Positions 52,986 through 62,185 of a stretch of DNA of 64,000 bases are shown piece after piece. The stretch spans positions 124,001 through 188,000 of the forward strand of contig NZ_JAVFVR010000010.1 in assembly GCF_030929595.1 (NCBI RefSeq). The letters are read 5' to 3'. The DNA is from Flavobacterium sp. LHD-85. GTDB taxonomy: Bacteria; Bacteroidota; Bacteroidia; Flavobacteriales; Flavobacteriaceae. Under the pieces are notes generated by a model. The model did no database searches and was not told the origin of the DNA. It worked only from the letters and a program-made list of their open reading frames with translations. The stretch's first letter is position 1. Every line of letters begins with the position of its first letter. A program made the position numbers and the translations under genes.

Positions 52986-55900
52986 TTAAAACAAACTTTT
53001 AATTGACTTCCACAGACCTTGCCAACTTGTAGGTCCAACACTGTATCTTGAACCTCCAGCTTGACCCGCTGGAGTTTTCATCTCTTTCATCATTGCGCCA
53101 TTTTGAATATGTTGAACTCCATAAATTATCGCATATTGATTATTTTTCCCAATAGTGTTTTTTAATGCATCACCTGCCACACCTGTCAATCCTCCAATAC
53201 TTGTATAAGACCCTAATACACCAACAGCATCTTTTTGCTTACTACTTAAACTACCAAAAATAGAATTTAGTCCTGCAAAATTACCTAAAATAGATGTACC
53301 TGCCTTAGTTGCTTTTGTTGTATAATCAGCTGTTTTATTAATCTTATCAACATTATATATACCATCACTTGATTTATTATAATTTGACACAGCGTTAGTC
53401 CATTGACCTAATGCAGAAGACGCATCTCCTGATTTAGCATCTCTTGTAGTTGCTTTTCCTGCATTTACAGAAACATTTCCATCACCGTCTTTACTAATAC
53501 TTCCCGAAGATTGTGTTACCGTAGATCCTTTTGAAACATTCCCATCAGCATCGACAGTGTTCGTAATTGACGATGTAGAATAACTCACATTAACACTACC
53601 ATCATCACCATAAGTAGTGGTTGTATTCGTAGTTGTCTGTGTTATATGAGTTACGTTACTTTTATCTACATATGAAGATATAACGGAAACTTTATCTTTG
53701 ATTGGATCTCTTGTGTCTGCACCATCTGGGTCAGTCCAAAAAACAGGGTTATTGTCAAAGGCTGTATATGGAGATTGACTATGATGACTAACAGGATCAA
53801 CCTGTAACATTCTACCCAATGTAGGGTCATATTGTCTTAAGCCAAAATCGTATACCCCAAGCCCCAGCTCATCTTGGAGCTCCTTGTCTTGAAACTTATA
53901 CTTATTCACTGTCGGCAGATAATCATTATATCCTTTGTGCTTCAATCCAAAAGGATAATAATTATTCTCTTCAATAATTTCAAGAACCTGCGTTGTCGGG
54001 TTTTTAGCGTAGCTTACTCGAACGTTTCCTAAATGGTCTTTGTACTGGAAAACATACGAAAGCGCTCCTGCCGTATTCTTTACATATCCTTCTGCCGTTG
54101 GGAAAAACTCCAGAACATTGTCTTTGTACTGGTAACCACCTAAATAATTAGTTACAGCAGTAACAGTGCCTTCGTTAACTTGTTTTTCTAGTTTTTGTCC
54201 AGACGCATTGTAAAAGTATTCAATACTTCCCGTTGTTCCAAATGTTATTTTCTTTGGCAGGTTTAAATGATTGTAAGTGATGCTGGTAATATTTTTGTTT
54301 TTATCGGTAATCATATTTCCGTTATCATCATAACTGTAATCATCACCAGTTTTACTTACATCATTAAATCCGCTGCTGTTATTAGAATTATCTTCAACTT
54401 TAGACAATTGGTTTGAATTTGTTGGATAAGTATAAAACAAATCGTCTATATCAAGATTACCCACTTGAGGGTCATAATCTCCTTTACGGCTTAGCGTCTT
54501 AATATTTCCGTTTTTGTCGTAAGACAGATTCTCGTCATAGGCACTTGTAGTCAAACCGTTCTTTTCATAAACGGCATTTGTAAGGCGGTTTAAATTATCA
54601 TATTTATAGCCGTAGGCTCTTTCGTTTAAGTCTGAAGCCGTTTTCCAAAATGTTTCTGAGATGTTTCCATTATAAAGCGCTTTTACATCTGAAATATCAG
54701 TCTGTGTGGTTTCATAATTGATCTTGAAAGCAAATAAATCTACTGGATCTGTATCCTGCTGCAGATTGCCTGTTTTATTAATCTCTTTGAGCCAGCCTCT
54801 AATATTATACTGGTAATCTACTTTCTGAAGCGGGTTTCCAACGCTATTCCCAGTTTTCTTACTTACAAGCTGTCCTAAAGCATCGTAGGTATTGTCAGCC
54901 AGTAGTTCTACTGTTCCGCCGTTTACTTGATGTGTATGAGTTAATAGTCGATCCTGAGACGAATACGTAAACTCCTCTCTTACCACAATCTCTGGATTGC
55001 CAGAAGTTCTCTTGTGTTTTGTTACTGTATAGAGTGTTTTTCCAGTAAAATCTAGCTTGCTTTCACTAGAAGTGTAGCCTCCCAGATAATTCTGAAGATA
55101 CTGTTTTACCGGTTTTGCCTTATCATCATAAAATATTGTACTAGTTTCACCTGCTGTTGAAGAGGCTGTAGTCACAGCTCTTATCCAGCTTCCAGAAGCC
55201 ATACCTTTTACATTTTCTAAAATAGGTTGCCCTTCTACTGAAGTCGGAAGCGCTTGTGCGTTTGGAAATGCATAATCGTCATAATAATTAACTGTTAAAA
55301 GCTTAAAGCTTGTCGGTGCTATAACATTGCTATAATATGCTTCGATTCCGTCAATTGTTCCTGAAGTCTGCTTTGTTTCAAATAAAACCGTCGCTACATT
55401 TTGTGCATCCTGCAGAGATTTTCGTGTCGCTGCATTTGAAGTCTGGCTGCTCCATCCTGTATATACTGGCCTATTAAAAGCATCATATTTTGTTATAATC
55501 CATCCTAAGGCACTCTCATCTTTAAAAGGAGAATATGCAGGTCCGGTAGCAACTGGCCTGTCTAATTTGTCATAAACGATAAACTCCCATTGCTTGCCTG
55601 GAAGTTTTTTCTCTACCAGACGATTTTTACTGTCGTATTTGTATTGGTAGCACAAGCCGTTTAAAACATTGAAATCTATAGTGCCTTCTACTTTTGGAGG
55701 AATTACATACGTTAGGTTTCCGTAAACATCATATACATAGTAAGTATCGTGCTTGTCTCCTGCGTTGTAGGTTCGCTTTAATACAATCTGCCCTTCTTTA
55801 TTTTTAAACTCAACGGTAGAACCCGCCCCCTCAGCAGGACTGGCCGATGTGTTTTCATCATAGGTAATATTTTTAAACAATTGGTTCTCTTGGTAATAAT

Positions 55901-58787
55901 GTCCTTCATCTAAAAGAGAAATATCATAGAGCCCAGATCCAGCAGCCCAAGTAGTTGAAGCTTTATACAGTTTTACTTCGTTTTCTGTATTGCTCTGATA
56001 TTCCATTTTTATTTCATGACCGTTGCCCATTGCCCATGAGTTTCCTGGGCTCGCCTGTTTTAAGACTCTATTTAGCGGAGAAGGTTCCAGTTCTTTGTTT
56101 GAATACGGATTGGAAGTATTATCATATTTCTCTGTATTATAAAAAGTACCAGTATTATCCTTCGCATTAGTTTCAAATGCCATATTTGTTGAAGATGCCT
56201 CATATGGCAGATAATCCTCAACCTGTCTGCCAAGTCCATCATAGCCAATATGAGTGATAATATCTTTCCCAAATGAAGATTGTCTGTTGGCAATTTTTTG
56301 AACAGGTCTTCCTAACCCATCAAAATAAGTTATACTGGTTTGAGCCTGCTGTAAAGATGGAGATTCTATCGCAGTTAAAGTTCGTTCTTTATAAGTTTTA
56401 TTAATAATATAATTATAATCTGATGGTGCCACTATATTAGAGCAGTCAGGGCTGCTACCAGAAATTTGAGGACAATTATCTGTACCGTTTCGCACATAAT
56501 TACCACTTGGCGCTGAGCATTGTTGAATAAAATTAGAGGGATCTCCTAAACCATCTGAATCATTGTCAGCATACCATTTTGTGTTAGGGTTTAAGCTTGC
56601 ATCTGCATCATTACAATCACTGCCGTCAGTTACATATCCTGCAGGCTTAACACTATAATAAACACTTACTGAAGCATTTCCAAAAGAGTCACCATCTGCA
56701 TCCTGATAGAAAGTCTGCGGAGCTATATTAGTTATGTTTCCAGTCGAATCATTAAAATCGGCATTATTATTTACATAACCTGAAGGTTTAACACTGTAAT
56801 AGACACTAACATTTGGATTACCGAATCCATCGCCATCTGCATCCTGATAAAAATATTGTGGAGCTATATTAGTTATGTTTCCAGTCGAATCATTAAAATC
56901 GGCATTATTATTTACATAACCTGAAGGTTTAACACTGTAATAGACACTAACATTTGGATTACCAAACCCATCACCATCTGCATCTTGATAAAAATATTGT
57001 GGAGCAATATTGGTTATGTTTATGGTACTGTCATCATAATCGTCAGCCTGTCTGACATAACCATTAGGCTGTGAACAGGCGTTTACTGTAACTCCTGCAT
57101 TTCCATAACCGTCTCCATCCGCATCTCTATACCATACAGTATTGGGATTTACAGACACATCACTATCATTACAATCGGAATTATTAGACACATAGTTTTC
57201 CGGCTTGTAGCTATAATAAACAGAAATAGCTGGATTACCGTAACCATCACCGTCTAAATCTTGATAAAAGTATTGTGGTGCAACATTGACAATATTTGGT
57301 GTGCTGTCATCAAAATCACCAGCCTGTCTAATATAACCGTTTGGCTGAGTACAGCTCGCAGTTGTAATTCCGCCATTTCCATATCCATCAGCATCATTAT
57401 CTCGATACCAGACAGTATCCGGATTTACAGATACATCATTATCATTACAATCAAATCTATTGGCTATATTATAAACATATCCTCCAGGCTGCAAACAAGA
57501 TGTTACCGTAGCGTTATAATTTCCATATCCATCTCCGTCAGCATCGCGATACCATACACGATTTGGATTAATCTCTGCGTACATGTCATTACAATCCAAA
57601 TTATTAGTTACATATCCCGCTGGCATGTAACTGTAATAAATGGCAACGCCTGGATCACCATATCCATCTCCATCAGCATCACGATAAAAATATTGCGGCA
57701 GAATATTGGTAATATTTGGATTAGAATCGTCAAAATCCGATGTATTAAGTACATAACCTGTAGGAGCATAACAACTTATTGTAGTCAACGCAGCAATTCC
57801 ATATCCATCACCATCGGCATCACGATACCAAATTGTGTTAGGATTGATATCATCACGGTAATCATTACAATCCAAATTATTAGTAACATAACCCGCTGGA
57901 CTTACACTATAATACACTGTCGTCGCTGGATCACCATAACCGTCATGATCTTTATCCTGAGAATAGTATTGTGGCTGAATATTGGTAATATTGCCTGTAC
58001 TATCGTCATAATCTGCAAAATTAAGAACATAACCAGGAGGGCCAACACATTTTTGTATACTAATCAAGTCATTACCATAACCATCGCCATCTGCATCCTG
58101 ATACCACCTAGTGTTTGGATTAATCCATCCTGCAGAATCGTTACAATCTGAGCTATTGCCTACATAACCAGAAGGCATGTAACTATAATACACTGCAGCT
58201 GATGGATTGCCAAAACTGTCTCCATCGGCATCCTGATAAAAATATTGCGGTGCAACATTAGTGATATTGCCTGTAGAATCATTATAATCAGATGCATTCC
58301 GAACATAACCGGTTGGTTGGACACATTGGGTTAGTATTACATTAGCATCTCCATACCCGTCAAAATCTGCATCTCTGTACCATATTGTATTAGGGTTGAT
58401 AGTTGCATCATTATCATTACAGTCCGTATTATTTGTAATGTAATATATGCTCGGTCTTACACTATACAGACGTCCCTGAGTACTACCAAATGAATCGCGG
58501 TCCTGATCGAGATAATACATAACTGGAGGGATATTCGTGATATAAGCATCATTATCGTTCAAATCAGAATTATTAGCCACATAGCCTTCTGGCTGGTTAA
58601 CACTTTTAATAGGCTGGTATTCTAGTCCCTTTTCACCGTATCCATCTCCATCAAAATCCATATACCAATATGTTGCAATCCCTCCTCCTCCAGATCCTGC
58701 CATAGTAGTCATGCCAGATTTTGCATCTTGTCCAAAGCAAAAGTTTACGAGCACAAATAAAATAGTAGAAAATATTATTTTTTTCAT
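52986..58787 (-). CDS. Giant secreted RHS-repeat protein with 16 calcium-loop-like repeats and variable C-terminal tip
   Basis: This protein has 1933 residues with a signal peptide (IIFSTILFVLVNFCFGQ). About residues 30-770 hold 16 copies of a DADGDGYGN-type Asp-rich loop, usually followed by SDCNDxDxxxNPN, the pattern of MopE-type or thrombospondin-3-like calcium-binding repeats. About 800-1690 is an RHS/YD region (YDGLGRQVEDYLPYE, YDKLDRPVATGP, YDALGQLV) ending in the RHS core (YDFGLRQYDPTLGRMLQVDP, DNNPVFWTDPDGAD). The last 242 residues form a distinct tip rich in Thr, Ser and Asn. It includes a Gly-rich helical part (TKAGTSILGNFAGLNSIFGS) and ends VGPTSWQGLWKSIKSLF. The tip matches no toxin family I know. 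It starts 6 bp after the gene upstream. Confidence 0.9.
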   Translation of the reverse strand: MKKIIFSTILFVLVNFCFGQDAKSGMTTMAGSGGGGIATYWYMDFDGDGYGEKGLEYQPIKSVNQPEGYVANNSDLNDNDAYITNIPPVMYYLDQDRDSFGSTQGRLYSVRPSIYYITNNTDCNDNDATINPNTIWYRDADFDGYGDANVILTQCVQPTGYVRNASDYNDSTGNITNVAPQYFYQDADGDSFGNPSAAVYYSYMPSGYVGNSSDCNDSAGWINPNTRWYQDADGDGYGNDLISIQKCVGPPGYVLNFADYDDSTGNITNIQPQYYSQDKDHDGYGDPATTVYYSVSPAGYVTNNLDCNDYRDDINPNTIWYRDADGDGYGIAALTTISCYAPTGYVLNTSDFDDSNPNITNILPQYFYRDADGDGYGDPGVAIYYSYMPAGYVTNNLDCNDMYAEINPNRVWYRDADGDGYGNYNATVTSCLQPGGYVYNIANRFDCNDNDVSVNPDTVWYRDNDADGYGNGGITTASCTQPNGYIRQAGDFDDSTPNIVNVAPQYFYQDLDGDGYGNPAISVYYSYKPENYVSNNSDCNDSDVSVNPNTVWYRDADGDGYGNAGVTVNACSQPNGYVRQADDYDDSTINITNIAPQYFYQDADGDGFGNPNVSVYYSVKPSGYVNNNADFNDSTGNITNIAPQYFYQDADGDGFGNPNVSVYYSVKPSGYVNNNADFNDSTGNITNIAPQTFYQDADGDSFGNASVSVYYSVKPAGYVTDGSDCNDADASLNPNTKWYADNDSDGLGDPSNFIQQCSAPSGNYVRNGTDNCPQISGSSPDCSNIVAPSDYNYIINKTYKERTLTAIESPSLQQAQTSITYFDGLGRPVQKIANRQSSFGKDIITHIGYDGLGRQVEDYLPYEASSTNMAFETNAKDNTGTFYNTEKYDNTSNPYSNKELEPSPLNRVLKQASPGNSWAMGNGHEIKMEYQSNTENEVKLYKASTTWAAGSGLYDISLLDEGHYYQENQLFKNITYDENTSASPAEGAGSTVEFKNKEGQIVLKRTYNAGDKHDTYYVYDVYGNLTYVIPPKVEGTIDFNVLNGLCYQYKYDSKNRLVEKKLPGKQWEFIVYDKLDRPVATGPAYSPFKDESALGWIITKYDAFNRPVYTGWSSQTSNAATRKSLQDAQNVATVLFETKQTSGTIDGIEAYYSNVIAPTSFKLLTVNYYDDYAFPNAQALPTSVEGQPILENVKGMASGSWIRAVTTASSTAGETSTIFYDDKAKPVKQYLQNYLGGYTSSESKLDFTGKTLYTVTKHKRTSGNPEIVVREEFTYSSQDRLLTHTHQVNGGTVELLADNTYDALGQLVSKKTGNSVGNPLQKVDYQYNIRGWLKEINKTGNLQQDTDPVDLFAFKINYETTQTDISDVKALYNGNISETFWKTASDLNERAYGYKYDNLNRLTNAVYEKNGLTTSAYDENLSYDKNGNIKTLSRKGDYDPQVGNLDIDDLFYTYPTNSNQLSKVEDNSNNSSGFNDVSKTGDDYSYDDNGNMITDKNKNITSITYNHLNLPKKITFGTTGSIEYFYNASGQKLEKQVNEGTVTAVTNYLGGYQYKDNVLEFFPTAEGYVKNTAGALSYVFQYKDHLGNVRVSYAKNPTTQVLEIIEENNYYPFGLKHKGYNDYLPTVNKYKFQDKELQDELGLGVYDFGLRQYDPTLGRMLQVDPVSHHSQSPYTAFDNNPVFWTDPDGADTRDPIKDKVSVISSYVDKSNVTHITQTTTNTTTTYGDDGSVNVSYSTSSITNTVDADGNVSKGSTVTQSSGSISKDGDGNVSVNAGKATTRDAKSGDASSALGQWTNAVSNYNKSSDGIYNVDKINKTADYTTKATKAGTSILGNFAGLNSIFGSLSSKQKDAVGVLGSYTSIGGLTGVAGDALKNTIGKNNQYAIIYGVQHIQNGAMMKEMKTPAGQAGGSRYSVGPTSWQGLWKSIKSLF
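56719..57000. repeat. Recent 141-bp tandem duplication inside the RHS gene
   Basis: Bases 56719-56859 and 56860-57000 are nearly identical 141-bp units, each encoding 47 residues with one QDADGDGFGNPNV loop. The next unit, from 57001, starts the same way but is diverged. The high DNA identity points to recent duplication by unequal crossing-over or slippage. Confidence 0.85.
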
Positions 58788-58793
58788 GAATAT

Positions 58794-61700
58794 TTATTTT
58801 TTGTAATTATATATATTCTCGGAAAGTAAATTACCATCCTTATCTTTAACAAATTTTAGTCTCATCTCATCATCATATTCATAATATGAAGTCATCCCTT
58901 TTACGTCAGTAATACTTGTTACACCAATTAAAGGATCATAAGTATAGGTTGATACAAAAGCATTTGGCAATGAAACTTTAAGGTCATTCAGATCTTTTCT
59001 TAATAATTGTTCTTTACAATTCTCTGACCTGCAGTTATCATTATCTGCATCCGAACGTGCTTGAAGGTTGGCTATAGTTTGTGGAGAAATAGCTGAATAT
59101 GCAATATTTTCAATCTTTGCAATTGGTTGTGTTTTATTATATCCCCAAATAATAGATACTGGAGCTCCTCCGTCTGGAGTGTATTGCAAAACATTACCTT
59201 TTTCATCATAAAGGTCATATATGACCTTTATGTCAAGATTTAAATCTATTTCTGATGAACCTTTATTAGCATAAACAGTTTTGGGAAGAAGTAAATTATT
59301 TGTAGAAACACTCTTATCATAATTTGTCAATTGCTCAGTTATTTTAGTACCGCCTTTAAGCACTTGTGTATTCAAAGGAATTCCAATCATGTTGGCTGCC
59401 TTCAATTCATTTATAAAAGGTCTGCCTGAGACTTGGGCATCTTGTGCATAAAAATATTTGGTTTCCATAGTTTCTCCAATTGAATTTGTTGTCGTTTGAG
59501 AAGAAAGCTGAAGATGCAGAGGATTATTATAATTGAAATTTGTTATACTAACAACCTTTCCTGTCAAATTGTTTGATGAATTATAAAAATAACTGGTTTT
59601 TTCAGATGCCTTTTGGTAGTACCATAAGAGAGGTACACTAAATCCAACGGGTTCAATACTTTGTAAAACCTCTATACCTCCATCAAGAAAGTAAGGGCAA
59701 AGTGGGGTAAAAGGGTCTGAAGGGTTTTCACGAATATTTGTTGTTGAATTGCGAAACATCTTAAAACCAACATAAAAAGAAGTATTAGAAGCATCTTCAA
59801 AATATGTGTTTTTTTCTTCTTCAACTATATAATTAGCTATTCCAATTGTTTTGTATACTTTTTTTGAGAGAACCTTTCCTCTTTTCCATGTTGTAGAAAT
59901 TTGCACCGCAGGACTGCCCAGAGGAATTTCATCTCCTCCTATAGTAAATTCATATTGCGTATAACCATTATTGCTTTGGTTTTTGGTGTCAATCTGTTTT
60001 TCTTTTACATATCTATAAACAACAGAATTACCTTCTATGCCAAACCTTGAATTTGAAGATATACTATAGGTACGCTGATAATTTAGTCCCGGTGCGCATA
60101 GTGCCCCTTCAACCTCACATGTATAGTAATTATAATTACTAAAACTCTTTGTTGAAAATGTAGAGGTCATTTCATTGATAAGTTTCCCACTAGTGTGAGT
60201 TGCATTTGTTAGGTCGGAATAATCATATTCTTTTTTTAAGATTAACGAATTATCGCTATCATAATTTTCAATATTTTTAATTCTTAATCCTGCACCTAAA
60301 ACATTTTTAGGAGTAAGATCTTTGTTTACATATTTAAGCTGTAGATTATTAATACTGTAGTACTGTCCATACACTTCAACTTCAATTGTGCCAGAATTTG
60401 GCAAGAAAAGCGATTCATTATATGCCTGCCCTACCAATCTTCCTGAATCATAAACTATATTTGACCCCGAAATTACTCTCACTCTTGCATAATGATATTT
60501 GAGTAAAGTAGGATTATCGCCTTGTGGCTTAACTAGCGTAAATGTCAGAAGCGCCGAAGCATCAACTGCTGTATAAGGAATCGAAACATAATTAACGCAA
60601 TCTGCTGGATCTGTATTCAGACAGATTGTGCCATCATCAGGACCTGGCCCTTCTTTTACCGGTACTGTACCTCCTGTACCTTGTATTACACTGCTATTTA
60701 CAATTACAGGAACATATTGGTTTAAAACATCAGGTCCATAAAATTGATTGTTCTCATAATTAAATCTGGTCCAGCCTTTTGTGCGATAGTGTATTTCTTT
60801 TAAAATTCCTGCTTGTATATACAATGTGCTAACAGAACGATCTGCTTTACCCACTTCAGTTGGATAAGGTGCAGAAAGATAGTGTTTTGGAATTAGGTCC
60901 TGATTATTAGTCAATCCGTTATTATAACCATAATAATCCTGTCCTTTTGATATTTTGCTAGGTACTGAAACGGTCGAATAAACAAATTCCGATTCATTAC
61001 TTCCAAATAGATTCAATACACGATCCAGTTTTAATCTTTTATCATTGTATGTACTGCCTCCCGCGTTGAAATAAGAATATTCAAATGTATATCCTTTTAA
61101 ATTTTCAAATCCTTCAGGTGTCATCTGCTGAATTTCAATTTTACTTAAATAGCTATTTGCATCTCCATTAAATAGATCTTGTCTGCCAAGATTCTTTGTA
61201 AACAAAATTCTGGATTTGCCCTCATTAAAACTGATTTCTTTTATTTTTTTTAAGAATGTTTCCGTATTGCTCTTTTCGTCAACTACTGCACCTATCTGGC
61301 TTGTATTAATTGGAGTAGTACATGTCGAACCATACGTAGTTTTATTTGTTATGTCAACTTTTTGAGAAAAACTTTTATCATTTAAAACACCATCGCTTTG
61401 ATAAACAAAACTTATTTTATTATTTGACGGTGTTTTAATTTCATCAACATACCAAGCGCTAATGTAGTAATCGCTATGAGTCATAGCTCTTACAGAGTTT
61501 TCAGTTGTATTAAGAGTGTAAATATTACCCTGCTTATCCGTTATTTTAAACTTTAAATTTGATCTATCTGGTCCAACAAGCTCTACTTTAAAAGCATCAG
61601 GCGGAACTGTAACAACCTCATTATTTACAAAATTCTTAATGTAAAAACTTCCATTTACAGTTGGTGATGAAAAAACATACATATCCTTAACCCTTGACTT

Positions 61701-62183
61701 ATCAAGGTCTGGAGAAATCGAAGCAATTGCTTCATGCTTATAAGGATGAAGTTTAAAATAATTAATAATACCGTCATCATCTGGGATTTCGTCAACATAG
61801 GCATTATTCTCATCAATATCATCTCTTGGACTCAATACTACCTGTGCACCAACATTTAGATTCCAACCTAGACCAACCCAAGTAGATTCTTGAGTAACTT
61901 TTATTCCAGAAGCATGATAATCCAAACTAATTGGCATTTTAAAATCTCTCGTATCAATAGTGTATAAGGGGATGGAAATGCCTGGAACACCAGTAGACAT
62001 ATCAACGGGATATTCACCATATTTTAAAAAGGCTGCCGCTTCTGGAGATTTTGGAACGAAATCTGGAGTTGGAGAACTATTTTCAGTTTGTGCATTGAGT
62101 TTTAAAGAGAAAATAATCAGTAGCATGAAATATGATGCTAAATTAAGTCTTTCTGCTTTTTTGTTAGGTTTTAAATGCTTCAT
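58794..62183 (-). CDS. Large secreted RHS/YD-associated protein
   Basis: This is a 1129-residue protein with a signal peptide (LASYFMLLIIFSLKLNAQ). The N-terminal part (PDFVPKSPEAAAFLKYGEYP, DMSTGVPGISIPLYTIDTRD, QESTWVGLGWNLNVGAQVVL) is the usual start of flavobacterial RHS-type proteins. The rest is beta-rich, with few clear YD repeats until the end (YTYDPLIGVTSITDVKGMTS, YYEYDDEMRLKFVKDKDGNL). It ends SENIYNYKK, without a T9SS sorting domain or RHS core. It lies 2 bp after one gene and 6 bp before the 1933-residue RHS gene. The two may form one shell, with this protein as the N-terminal half of a split RHS structure (inference). Confidence 0.85.
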   Translation of the reverse strand: MKHLKPNKKAERLNLASYFMLLIIFSLKLNAQTENSSPTPDFVPKSPEAAAFLKYGEYPVDMSTGVPGISIPLYTIDTRDFKMPISLDYHASGIKVTQESTWVGLGWNLNVGAQVVLSPRDDIDENNAYVDEIPDDDGIINYFKLHPYKHEAIASISPDLDKSRVKDMYVFSSPTVNGSFYIKNFVNNEVVTVPPDAFKVELVGPDRSNLKFKITDKQGNIYTLNTTENSVRAMTHSDYYISAWYVDEIKTPSNNKISFVYQSDGVLNDKSFSQKVDITNKTTYGSTCTTPINTSQIGAVVDEKSNTETFLKKIKEISFNEGKSRILFTKNLGRQDLFNGDANSYLSKIEIQQMTPEGFENLKGYTFEYSYFNAGGSTYNDKRLKLDRVLNLFGSNESEFVYSTVSVPSKISKGQDYYGYNNGLTNNQDLIPKHYLSAPYPTEVGKADRSVSTLYIQAGILKEIHYRTKGWTRFNYENNQFYGPDVLNQYVPVIVNSSVIQGTGGTVPVKEGPGPDDGTICLNTDPADCVNYVSIPYTAVDASALLTFTLVKPQGDNPTLLKYHYARVRVISGSNIVYDSGRLVGQAYNESLFLPNSGTIEVEVYGQYYSINNLQLKYVNKDLTPKNVLGAGLRIKNIENYDSDNSLILKKEYDYSDLTNATHTSGKLINEMTSTFSTKSFSNYNYYTCEVEGALCAPGLNYQRTYSISSNSRFGIEGNSVVYRYVKEKQIDTKNQSNNGYTQYEFTIGGDEIPLGSPAVQISTTWKRGKVLSKKVYKTIGIANYIVEEEKNTYFEDASNTSFYVGFKMFRNSTTNIRENPSDPFTPLCPYFLDGGIEVLQSIEPVGFSVPLLWYYQKASEKTSYFYNSSNNLTGKVVSITNFNYNNPLHLQLSSQTTTNSIGETMETKYFYAQDAQVSGRPFINELKAANMIGIPLNTQVLKGGTKITEQLTNYDKSVSTNNLLLPKTVYANKGSSEIDLNLDIKVIYDLYDEKGNVLQYTPDGGAPVSIIWGYNKTQPIAKIENIAYSAISPQTIANLQARSDADNDNCRSENCKEQLLRKDLNDLKVSLPNAFVSTYTYDPLIGVTSITDVKGMTSYYEYDDEMRLKFVKDKDGNLLSENIYNYKK

Positions 62184-62185
62184 TT

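Noticed and set aside
57261-58151. A 296-codon open frame on the plus strand, rich in Ile and Ser
   Set aside because: It is antisense to the Asp-rich repeats of the RHS gene, and its repetitive composition is explained by the reverse complement of those repeats. It has no signal peptide or domain.
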